Made by a program: the position numbers and the translations under genes. 9,038 nucleotides of DNA from Paracoccaceae bacterium (GTDB taxonomy: Bacteria; Pseudomonadota; Alphaproteobacteria; Rhodobacterales; Rhodobacteraceae): positions 1 through 9,038 of the forward strand of contig SKWJ01000508.1 in NCBI GenBank assembly GCA_007128995.1, written 5' to 3'. The notes below the pieces were generated by a model. The model saw only the letters and a list, made by a program, of their open reading frames with translations, made no database searches and had not been told where the DNA came from. Each line of letters opens with the position of its first letter. Within the stretch, counting starts at the first letter, position 1. Positions 1 through 6,352 of this stretch are shown here, one piece after another.

Positions 1-95
1 ATGCGCAAGATCTTTCACCATGGGACGGCCCAGGGCGCAGGGTATGCGCCAGATCGGCGCTTCCCTATTGCGGGGGCGCAAGCATCTCGCCACCA

Positions 96-105
96 TTTGA
101 TCAAA
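96..105. promoter_or_regulatory. Perfect 10-bp palindrome TTTGATCAAA
   Basis: The sequence TTTGATCAAA equals its own reverse complement and stands in the only AT-rich patch upstream of the amidohydrolase, 45 bases before its likely start codon. A short perfect palindrome at this place could be an operator for a dimeric repressor or activator. It contains TTGAT/ATCAA halves like those of FNR-type sites, but these overlap here instead of being four bases apart, so an FNR site is not supported. Function is inferred from position only. Confidence 0.35.
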
Positions 106-111
106 AATACT

Positions 112-132
112 CCGGGTCGGGGTCCGATCCGG
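112..132. repeat. Hyphenated inverted repeat, 9-bp arms and 3-nt spacer
   Basis: The arms CCGGGTCGG (112-120) and CCGATCCGG (124-132) are reverse complements except for one position, which would be a G-U pair in RNA. The spacer is GGT. The element ends 18 bases before the likely ATG at 151. As DNA it could be an operator. As RNA it would be a strong hairpin next to the ribosome-binding region. It is not followed by a T-run, so it is not an intrinsic terminator for an upstream gene. Confidence 0.45.
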
Positions 133-150
133 CAAAGCGGAAAGACAGGG

Positions 151-1830
151 ATGACGATGACCGAGACTGCCGATATGGTGGTGCTCAACGCGCGCGTGCT
201 GACGATGGACCCGATCTCCTCGCGGGCGCAGGCGGTTGCACTGGCCAGGGGGCGCGTGCTGGCAGTGGGGTCCGACGCGGAGATTGGCGCACTGACGGGG
301 CCCGCCACCCGCTGCATAGATGCAGGCGGGGCAACAGTGTTGCCGGGCTTCGTCGAAAGCCACCTGCATCTGTTCATGGGGGGCACCGAACTTGCACATC
401 TGCAACTGCTGGGTGTGCAAGGCAAGACGGCGCTGGGCGCAGCCATCCGGGACTATGCCGCCGCCAACCCGGACCGCCCGGTGATTGTCGGTCAAGGGTG
501 CGACTACACCATACTGGGCCGCCCACTGAGCCGGCATGACCTTGATGCGCTCATGCCTGACCGACCTGTGATTCTGCTGGCCGCCGACCATCACACTGCA
601 TGGGCCAATACCTGCGCGCTGGAACAGGCCGGTATCCTGCGCGGCTGTACCCTGAGCCCCGGCAACGAGATTGTCATGGGCGATGATGGCCTTGCCACGG
701 GTGAGTTGCGCGAGTTCGAGGCAAAGGCCCCGGTTCTGGCCCTGTCGGGCGAGGGCCGCGCCATGGCCGGCATCGCAACCGGCGAGGAACCGCGTCCCGC
801 GCCCACACCCGAGCAGATGCAGGCCGATTGCGCAGCCATGGCGCGCGGGCTGGCCTATTGTGCCCGCCACGGGCTGACGACCCTGATCAACATGGACGGC
901 AATCTTCACACGCTGCATGTGCTGGACGCCTTGCGCCAGCAGAACCGTCTGACTGCGCGGGTGCGCGTGCCCTTCCATTACCGCCCGCACCGCCAGCCCG
1001 TCGATCTGGCCATCGCGTCCGAAATGGCGGCAGCGTGGAATGATGACTGGCTGTCCTCTGGTTTCGTCAAGATGTTCATGGATGGGGTGATCGACAGCAC
1101 GACCGCCGTGCGGCTGGATGACTATCCCGGCCAGCCCGGCTACAGCGGGGCTGCGGCGCTGCACGCGCCTGACCGCTTTGCCGAAATCTGCATCGAGGCT
1201 GACCGCCGGGGCCTGCAAATCGCTGTGCACGCGATCGGCGACGGGGCAGTGCGCCGGGTTCTCGACGGGTATGAGGCGGCGCAGCGGGCCAATGGACAGC
1301 GCGATGCGCGCCACCGGATCGAACATATCGAACTGATCGACCGTGCCGATGTAGCGCGGCTGGCCGCGCTCGGGGTCACCGCCTCGATCCAGCCCTGCCA
1401 TGTGCCGGGCGGGCAGGATTTCCCGTTTGAACCCACCATGTCGGTGATTGGTCGCGACCGCTGGGCTGACGCCTATCTGGCCCGCGAACTGGCCAAGGCC
1501 GGGGCGCATCTGGCGTTCGGAAGTGACTGGCCGGTTGCAGACCCCAATCCGCTGCGCTGCATCCAGACCGCTGTCACCCGCCCTGTCTATGAGGGCGCCA
1601 ACGACCAGCGCGTCAGCCTGCATCAGGCGCTTGCCGCCTATACCATCGGTGGCGCCTATGCCGAACACACAGAGGATCGCAAGGGCATGCTGCGCGCAGG
1701 TTATCTGGGTGATCTGGTGGTGCTGTCAGGCGATATCGAAGCCGTCGCACCTGCTGAAATCGGCGCCATGTCGGTGGCGCTGACCGTCTGCGGTGGCAAG
1801 GTCGTCTGGGAGGCAGCCGAAATAGCTTGA
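151..1830 (+). CDS. Metal-dependent amidohydrolase, YtcJ / Amidohydro_3 family
   Basis: A 559-residue cytoplasmic hydrolase of the amidohydrolase superfamily, in the group that includes YtcJ and N-substituted formamide deformylase (NfdA). Numbering from base 151, I see the HxH metal motif at His71 and His73 after a GFVES turn, Lys307 in VKMFMDG (probably the bridging, carboxylated lysine), His360 in VHAIGDG, His392 in RIEHIE, and the catalytic Asp459 in FGSDWPV. The C-terminal segment (VVLSGDIEAV onwards) is the usual second half of the beta-sandwich. Length is normal for the family and there is no signal peptide. The start at 151 is preceded by GGAAAG (139-144). ATG 157, with AGGG six bases upstream, is an equally possible start, and an ATG at base 1 is less likely. 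The gene stops 51 bases before the ABC ATPase with no terminator between, so it probably heads that operon. The family cleaves amide, formamide or related C-N bonds. The exact substrate is not readable from sequence. Confidence 0.88.
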   Translation: MTMTETADMVVLNARVLTMDPISSRAQAVALARGRVLAVGSDAEIGALTGPATRCIDAGGATVLPGFVESHLHLFMGGTELAHLQLLGVQGKTALGAAIRDYAAANPDRPVIVGQGCDYTILGRPLSRHDLDALMPDRPVILLAADHHTAWANTCALEQAGILRGCTLSPGNEIVMGDDGLATGELREFEAKAPVLALSGEGRAMAGIATGEEPRPAPTPEQMQADCAAMARGLAYCARHGLTTLINMDGNLHTLHVLDALRQQNRLTARVRVPFHYRPHRQPVDLAIASEMAAAWNDDWLSSGFVKMFMDGVIDSTTAVRLDDYPGQPGYSGAAALHAPDRFAEICIEADRRGLQIAVHAIGDGAVRRVLDGYEAAQRANGQRDARHRIEHIELIDRADVARLAALGVTASIQPCHVPGGQDFPFEPTMSVIGRDRWADAYLARELAKAGAHLAFGSDWPVADPNPLRCIQTAVTRPVYEGANDQRVSLHQALAAYTIGGAYAEHTEDRKGMLRAGYLGDLVVLSGDIEAVAPAEIGAMSVALTVCGGKVVWEAAEIA

Positions 1831-1881
1831 TCAGCGCAGGGCGCGTGCGGCAGGCTGAAGCAAAAAAGAACAGGGGGTCAG

Positions 1882-2979
1882 ATGGACGCGACCGATAAAG
1901 GCGAGATTCACATCGCCGGCGTGAACAAGGTCTTCGGACAGGGTGCGTCTGCTTTCCATGCGCTGACGGGTATCGATCTGACCATTGCAACAGGCGAGTT
2001 CTTCACCCTTCTCGGTCCGTCTGGCTGTGGCAAGACCACATTGTTGCGCGTTATCGCCGGGTTCGAGCAACCGACATCCGGCTCGCTGCGCATCAACGGT
2101 GCCGAAATGGCGGGCCTTGGTCCCAACCGGCGGCCCGTGAACACGGTCTTTCAGTCCTACGCCCTGTTTCCGCATATGACGGTGGCGCAAAACATTGGCT
2201 TCGGGCTGAAGATGCTGGGCAAATCACGGTCCGAAATCGAGGCCACGACGTCAGACATGTTGCGGCTGGTCCGGATGGAGGCGCTGGCCGAACGACGCCC
2301 GTCGGAAATTTCGGGCGGGCAGCAGCAGCGGGTGGCACTGGCCCGCGCGCTGGCGCCGCGGCCGCGGGTCCTGCTGCTCGACGAACCGCTGTCGGCACTG
2401 GACCTGAAGCTGCGCAAGGAGATGCAAAGCGAATTGAAGCGGCTGCAGACAGAGACAGGCATCACCTTCGTCTTTGTCACCCATGATCAGGAAGAGGCGC
2501 TGACAATGTCTGATCGCATCGCGGTGATGAGCGCAGGGCGCATCCTGCAACTGGGCGCGCCGACCGACATATATAACGCACCGGTCAACCGCTTCGTGGC
2601 CGATTTCATAGGTGAGACGAATTTTCTCGTGCTGCCTGTGGCGCAGACCGGCGGCGCTGTCGCGCGTCTGACCCTGCCCGGCGGAAACTGCGCCGAAGCC
2701 CGCCTGCCAGAGGGGATGACCCCGGTCACCGGCACGACTGTGACCGCGGTGATCCGCCCCGAACAGGCCGCCATCGTCGCGCCCGAAACTGGCGATCTGA
2801 CAGCGCGGGTGGAAAGTGCTGTCTTTTTCGGAACCGATACTCATCTGCACCTGACGCTGGCCGATGGTCAGCCCTTTGTGCTGCGCCGGCAAAACCGCCC
2901 GGACCAGCAGCCGCCGGAACCCGGCGCGATGCTGGGCCTGTCGCTGGCCTCGGGCGCCCTGCGCGTCTTGGAGGACTGA
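1882..2979 (+). CDS. ABC transporter ATP-binding protein, PotA type (polyamine-like substrate)
   Basis: A 365-residue ATPase that powers the importer encoded just downstream, acting at the inner face of the cytoplasmic membrane. All nucleotide-binding motifs are intact: Walker A GPSGCGKT (45-52), Q-loop Gln91 in VFQSYALFPH, ABC signature SGGQQQR (144-150), Walker B LLLDEP (164-169, Glu168 catalytic) and switch His201 in VTHDQEE. The long C-terminal extension from about residue 240 (DFIGETNFL, then a TOBE-type OB-fold to the end) is typical of PotA and related CUT1-like ATPases, where it can carry regulation. The start is fixed by the ribosome-binding site AGGGGGT at 1872-1878. The stop lies only 4 bases before the first permease, which indicates translational coupling. 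Assignment to the polyamine/opine/amine class is firm at family level. The precise ligand is inferred. Confidence 0.92.
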   Translation: MDATDKGEIHIAGVNKVFGQGASAFHALTGIDLTIATGEFFTLLGPSGCGKTTLLRVIAGFEQPTSGSLRINGAEMAGLGPNRRPVNTVFQSYALFPHMTVAQNIGFGLKMLGKSRSEIEATTSDMLRLVRMEALAERRPSEISGGQQQRVALARALAPRPRVLLLDEPLSALDLKLRKEMQSELKRLQTETGITFVFVTHDQEEALTMSDRIAVMSAGRILQLGAPTDIYNAPVNRFVADFIGETNFLVLPVAQTGGAVARLTLPGGNCAEARLPEGMTPVTGTTVTAVIRPEQAAIVAPETGDLTARVESAVFFGTDTHLHLTLADGQPFVLRRQNRPDQQPPEPGAMLGLSLASGALRVLED

Positions 2980-2983
2980 CGCG

Positions 2984-3889
2984 ATGCGAGGGCCTTTGAT
3001 CCGTGGCAATGGCTGGAAATGGCTGCTCTGTGCACCGGCGTTGACAGTGCTCTTGCTCGCAGCCTCGGGGCCCTTGCTGATCGTGCTGGTCTACTCGTTC
3101 CTGTCGCCGGGCAATATGGGCGGTGTGGTCTGGGAGTTTTCGACCGAAGGCTGGTTCCGCGTCTTCTTTCGCCGTGACATCTTCGAGCCGGACCTCGTCA
3201 CCTTGAACCATGCCCATCTTACAGTTTTCTGGCGCTCGATCTGGCTGTCATTTCAGACAACGCTGATCTGCGCCTTGCTCGGCTTCCCGACTGCCTGGTT
3301 CATCGCCACCCGCCCGCCCAACACGCGCACAGTCTGGCTGTTCCTGATCACCATCCCGTTCTGGACCAATCTCCTGATCCGGACCTTCGCCATTCAGGAG
3401 GTGATCCGCAACAATGGCACCATCAACACCGTGTTGTTGCGGCTGGGGGTCATCGACAGTCCCATTCAGATGATGTTCACGGATTTCGCAGTGCTCTTGG
3501 GCATGGCCTATGTGTTCCTTCCGCTGATGGTGCTGCCGCTCTATGCGGCGATGGACAAGATGGATTTCCGCCTCGTCGAAGCGGGCTATGACCTGTATGC
3601 CAGCCGGCTGATGGTGCTCTGGCATGTGATCCTGCCGCAAGTGAAACCGGGCTTCATTGCGGGTTCCATTCTGGTTTTCATCCCGGCGATCGGTGCCTAT
3701 GTCACGCCGCGCGTGTTGGGTGGCGGACGCACGATGATGCTGGGCAACCTGATCGCGCTGCAATTCGGGCAGGGGCGCAACTGGCCGCTGGGGGCGGCGC
3801 TGGCCATGCTGATGTTGATTGTCGTGGTCGGGGCGCTGATCGTCTATCTGCGCGCGCTGGGCCGGATGGAGGGGGAACGCCGTGGCTGA
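2984..3889 (+). CDS. ABC transporter permease, PotB type
   Basis: A 301-residue inner-membrane permease, one half of the transmembrane pore. Six membrane segments are visible at about residues 13-40, 83-109, 116-137, 165-189, 222-242 and 268-289, with a long periplasmic stretch after the first, as in PotB. The cytoplasmic EAA coupling loop begins at Glu199 (EAGYDLYAS...), continues to about residue 218 and would dock on the ATPase. The motif IPFWTNLLIRTFA (124-136) is typical of PotB/PotH proteins. The reading frame is open further upstream, but ATG 2984 is chosen because GGAGGA (2970-2975), inside the end of the ATPase gene, lies 8 bases before it and because the first hydrophobic segment follows directly. 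It overlaps the second permease by 8 bases. Confidence 0.92.
   Translation: MRGPLIRGNGWKWLLCAPALTVLLLAASGPLLIVLVYSFLSPGNMGGVVWEFSTEGWFRVFFRRDIFEPDLVTLNHAHLTVFWRSIWLSFQTTLICALLGFPTAWFIATRPPNTRTVWLFLITIPFWTNLLIRTFAIQEVIRNNGTINTVLLRLGVIDSPIQMMFTDFAVLLGMAYVFLPLMVLPLYAAMDKMDFRLVEAGYDLYASRLMVLWHVILPQVKPGFIAGSILVFIPAIGAYVTPRVLGGGRTMMLGNLIALQFGQGRNWPLGAALAMLMLIVVVGALIVYLRALGRMEGERRG
3868..3876 (+). promoter_or_regulatory. Ribosome-binding site fixing the GTG start of the second permease
   Basis: The purine run GGAGGGGGA lies just before the GTG at 3882, inside the last codons of the first permease. It supports the GTG start over the next ATG in frame (residue 24), which would cut into the first membrane helix. 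Confidence 0.7.
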
Positions 3890-4688
3890 AAAAAGCTATT
3901 CCGTCCGTCGCATACCCGGCTTTGGGGCAGTGGCAGTGTTCACCTTCGCAATGCTTTATCTGCCGATCGTGATCCTCGTGCTCTTCTCCTTCAATGCCGG
4001 GCCGTCGCAATCGGTCTGGGAGGGGTTTTCGCTGCACTGGTATGAGGCCGCATTTCAGAACCGTCAGGTGCGTGATGTCTCGATCCGCTCGCTCTGGCTG
4101 GCGGCAACGGCGGCCAGCATCGCCACCGTGCTGGCCACGCTTGCGGCATTGGGCACCACGCGCGGGGGGCGGTTTCCGGGCCAGACAATCATCTATGCAT
4201 TGATCAACCAGCCGCTGATGGTTCCGGAAATCGTGACCGGCATCGCGCTTCTGATCTTTGTCGCCGCGATCAAGGTGCAGACCGGCTATACAGGCATGGG
4301 CTATCTGGTGATGGCGCATACGGCCTTCTGCATTCCGTTCGCCTATCTGCCCATCCGGGCGCGGCTGGAAACGCTGGACGCGGCGCTGGAATCGGCCGCT
4401 GCAGACCTTTATGCCAGCCCGGTGCAGGCCTTCGTGCACATCACCTTGCCGCTTCTGGTGCCCGGTATCGTCGCAGGGTTCATGCTGGGCTTCGTCATCT
4501 CGCTTGATACCGTGGTGATTACCGAATTCGTCAAATCCGCCGGTCAGGATACACTGCCCACCTATATGCTGGGCCAGTTGCGCCGGACTGTGACGCCGGA
4601 AATGAACGCCATCGCCACGCTGTTTCTTGCGCTGTCGCTGCTGATCGTGACAGCCTTCTTCCTCGTCACTCGCACCCGCGGGCGATGA
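3882..4688 (+). CDS. ABC transporter permease, PotC type (GTG start)
   Basis: A 268-residue inner-membrane permease that would pair with the product of the preceding gene to form the heterodimeric pore. Membrane segments appear at about residues 14-37, 69-91, 102-129, 137-160, 191-215 and 243-262. The EAA loop starts at Glu170 (ESAAADLYASP...), runs to about residue 189 and is followed by a helix entered through LLVPGI, as in PotC and PotI. The motif NQPLMVPEIVTGI (109-121) is a family hallmark. Length is close to that of PotC. Translation begins at GTG 3882, overlapping the upstream gene by 8 bases, which suggests coupled translation of the two permeases in equal amounts. After the stop a 49-base gap precedes the binding protein gene. 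Confidence 0.92.
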   Translation: MAEKSYSVRRIPGFGAVAVFTFAMLYLPIVILVLFSFNAGPSQSVWEGFSLHWYEAAFQNRQVRDVSIRSLWLAATAASIATVLATLAALGTTRGGRFPGQTIIYALINQPLMVPEIVTGIALLIFVAAIKVQTGYTGMGYLVMAHTAFCIPFAYLPIRARLETLDAALESAAADLYASPVQAFVHITLPLLVPGIVAGFMLGFVISLDTVVITEFVKSAGQDTLPTYMLGQLRRTVTPEMNAIATLFLALSLLIVTAFFLVTRTRGR

Positions 4689-4737
4689 ACCAACCCGGCC
4701 AGGATACAAAGGCCAAACAACCTCGGGGAGATCAAAG

Positions 4738-5766
4738 ATGAAAAGAACACTCGCAATGGCCGCCATGGCCCTGACGGGCTCGACCGCGCTTGCCCATGCG
4801 GAAGGCGTGGTGAACCTCTACAACTGGGGCAACTATACCAGCCCCGAACTGCTGGAGCGTTTCACCGAAGAGACTGGCATCACGGTTACCGTCACCGATT
4901 TTGACAGCAACGACACGGCGCTGGCGCGCATCCGGCAGGGCGGGCACGGCTTTGACATCGTGGTACCTTCGGATACGTATATCCAGACCTGGATATCCGA
5001 GGGGCTGTTCCAGCCGCTGGACCCTGAAATCGTCACGGATCGGGGCAATATCGACCCGGTCTTTGTCGATGTTCCCTTTGATCCGGGCCGCGAATATACT
5101 GTGCCTTGGGCCTGGGGCACCACTGGCGTGATCGTTGATACCTCGGTCTATGGCGGTGATATCAACACGATCGGCGTCATCATCGACCCGCCAGCGGAAT
5201 TGCAGGGGCGCATCAATGTCATCCCGGAAATGAGCGATGTGATGGCGATGGCGATCTACTATCACGGCGGTGACCGCTGTACGACCGACCGCGATGTGCT
5301 GCGCGCGGTACGTGACACGCTGATGGACGCCAAGCCGCATTGGCTGGCGCTGGATTACGGCGCAGTGGACAGCTATGTCGCGGGCGATTTTGCTGCCGGG
5401 ATCTACTGGAACGGCGCCTCGATGCGGGTGCGGCTGCAAAATGACAGCTTCGCCTATGGCTATCCGGAAACCGGCTATCCGCTGTGGATGGACAATGCGG
5501 CAGTGCTGGCCGATGCGCCCAACCGCGACAATGCGATGCAGTTCATCAATTTCATTCTTCGGCCTGAAAATGCCGCGCTGATCTCGAACTTCGCCCGTTA
5601 TTCCAACGGGATCGCTGGCTCGGACGCCTATATGGACGAGGTGATGCGCGATGCGCCGGAAATCAACGTGCCGGCAGAACTGGCAGCCGCTGGGCGCTGG
5701 GGCGTGGCCTGCCCGCAAGAGGTCAACGATATCCACACGCAGATCTGGACCGAACTGATGCAATAA
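4738..5766 (+). CDS. Periplasmic polyamine-like substrate-binding protein, PotD/PotF type
   Basis: A 342-residue extracytoplasmic binding protein that delivers ligand to the permeases. A signal peptide (MKRT, then a hydrophobic stretch to about residue 19) ends at AHA-EG, giving cleavage near 21/22. The mature start VVNLYNWGNYTSPELLERF matches the PotD opening. Using the E. coli PotD ligand residues as I recall them, the aligned positions are Trp30, Tyr33, Glu164, Asp167, Trp224, Trp250 and Asp252, with almost identical spacing. The aromatic box and acidic groups expected for a cationic amine are therefore kept, but the central acids are Glu-then-Asp where PotD has Asp-then-Glu. Cys181 and Cys325 are the only cysteines in the mature part and could form a disulfide. 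The start is set by GGGGAG (4725-4730), 7 bases upstream. As the last gene of the unit, just before a terminator hairpin, it may be expressed at a different level from the permeases. Spermidine or putrescine is possible, but another amine is equally open. Confidence 0.92.
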   Translation: MKRTLAMAAMALTGSTALAHAEGVVNLYNWGNYTSPELLERFTEETGITVTVTDFDSNDTALARIRQGGHGFDIVVPSDTYIQTWISEGLFQPLDPEIVTDRGNIDPVFVDVPFDPGREYTVPWAWGTTGVIVDTSVYGGDINTIGVIIDPPAELQGRINVIPEMSDVMAMAIYYHGGDRCTTDRDVLRAVRDTLMDAKPHWLALDYGAVDSYVAGDFAAGIYWNGASMRVRLQNDSFAYGYPETGYPLWMDNAAVLADAPNRDNAMQFINFILRPENAALISNFARYSNGIAGSDAYMDEVMRDAPEINVPAELAAAGRWGVACPQEVNDIHTQIWTELMQ

Positions 5767-5790
5767 GGCCGGTCAGTGGGGTGATGCAGG

Positions 5791-5823
5791 AATGGCCGGA
5801 ACCCATGCGGGGCCGGCCATTTT
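5791..5823 (+). terminator. Intrinsic-type terminator after the binding protein gene
   Basis: AATGGCCGG (5791-5799) and CCGGCCATT (5813-5821) form a perfect 9-bp stem around a 13-base loop that itself holds CCC and GGG, able to extend the pairing. TTTT follows at 5820-5823, partly inside the stem. It lies 24 bases after the stop codon on the plus strand and between two convergent genes, so it would end the importer transcript. On the minus strand no T-run follows the hairpin, so it is a weaker candidate for ending the sox transcript, though the hairpin may still stabilise that 3' end. Confidence 0.7.
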
Positions 5824-5851
5824 CGTCACAACGACAGGTTTCCGGCAATGT

Positions 5852-6352
5852 TCAGGTCCTGAACTTCTGAACAAGGCTCGCAGCCATTGAGCGCCACGAC
5901 CAGATCTCGAACGTGGCAACCTCCATCCGCAGGATAAGCACCGGGATATGGTCCATCAGGCTGCGCACGGACGCGCAAGGCGGCAGTTTCCGGATATCGA
6001 CAGGAAGCCTGCGGCCAAGCAGGGTCTCTGCGCCTTTGCCCTGCAGTTCCAGCCCGCACCAGCCGTCAGACTGGTCAGTCAACGCCGCATGTTCCGCCAC
6101 CCCGTCCGGCAGAGACTCACCAAAAGCAAAGGCCAGATCGCGTGCGGCCCAGACCAGCCGCCACGGGTCATGTATCAGCACCTCGCCCGGTGCTGGAAAC
6201 GCGCCCAGCAAAGCGCGCAGCTCTGTTTCGTGGCCGGGGAAGGGGGCAATTCCAGTTATGCGCGCGGGCGGCAACACGCGCAAGCTGCACCCGGCAAGTG
6301 TTACAGGCAACTGTACCTGTCCAAATGCAGTGGTTTCCTTAAGCTTAATCAC
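5852..6352 (-). CDS. soxG: Sarcosine oxidase gamma subunit
   Basis: A 166-residue small subunit of heterotetrameric sarcosine oxidase, a cytoplasmic enzyme that demethylates sarcosine to glycine. The match rests on the C-terminal half: AALTDQSDGWCGLELQG (89-105), the LLGRRLPVDIR segment (111-121) and the closing HIPVLILRM...FEIWSWRSMAASLVQKF, the conserved end of SoxG and related GcvT-like small subunits. The reading frame extends to 6451 and an ATG lies at 6367, but GTG 6352 is preferred because GGAGGG (6365-6360) sits 7 bases before it, while ATG 6367 has no such site. This start makes an 8-base overlap with the soxA stop (GTGATTAA), implying coupled translation. The length is a little below what I recall as usual (about 180-200), consistent with a short N-terminus. 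It is the last gene of the sox operon seen here and is convergent with the importer unit. Confidence 0.85.
   Translation of the reverse strand: MIKLKETTAFGQVQLPVTLAGCSLRVLPPARITGIAPFPGHETELRALLGAFPAPGEVLIHDPWRLVWAARDLAFAFGESLPDGVAEHAALTDQSDGWCGLELQGKGAETLLGRRLPVDIRKLPPCASVRSLMDHIPVLILRMEVATFEIWSWRSMAASLVQKFRT

Larger units (their letters stand above)
1..150 (+). other. Probable 5' non-coding leader of the amidohydrolase-importer unit
   Basis: The reading frame of the downstream amidohydrolase is open through this stretch and an ATG lies at base 1. The predicted 50 residues are rich in G, R, H and P and resemble no secretion signal or domain I know, while the amidohydrolase fold begins normally just after residue 51. 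The stretch contains an AT-rich patch at about 95-109 and two dyad symmetries (96-105 and 112-132), which are more typical of regulatory DNA than of coding DNA. A weak -35-like TTGATC sits at 97-102, but I cannot find a convincing -10 box at the right distance, so no promoter is called. The end of any upstream gene is not visible. Confidence 0.6.

Noticed and set aside
97..125. Sigma-70-like promoter starting from TTGATC
   Set aside because: The -35 match is 4 of 6 and the region 16-18 bases downstream is GGGTCC-like, without any -10 resemblance.
1831..1867. TCAGC...GCTGA imperfect hairpin followed by an A-run between the amidohydrolase and ATPase genes
   Set aside because: The stem is short and interrupted, and the run after it is A and not T, so it is not a plus-strand terminator. 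It does not break the operon.
4689..4737. Possible internal promoter (GATACAA) before the binding protein gene
   Set aside because: No -35-like sequence at a suitable distance. The gap is adequately explained by the ribosome-binding site and a short spacer.
3702..4766. Long minus-strand open frame of 354 residues opposite the permeases
   Set aside because: It is rich in H, Q, R, D and G with no domain. Its composition is what antisense to GC-rich membrane-protein codons gives, and it crosses two well-supported genes.
4732..5763. Minus-strand open frame of 343 residues opposite the binding protein gene
   Set aside because: It is a His/Arg/Ile-rich shadow of the binding protein, which has clear family motifs and a signal peptide on the plus strand.
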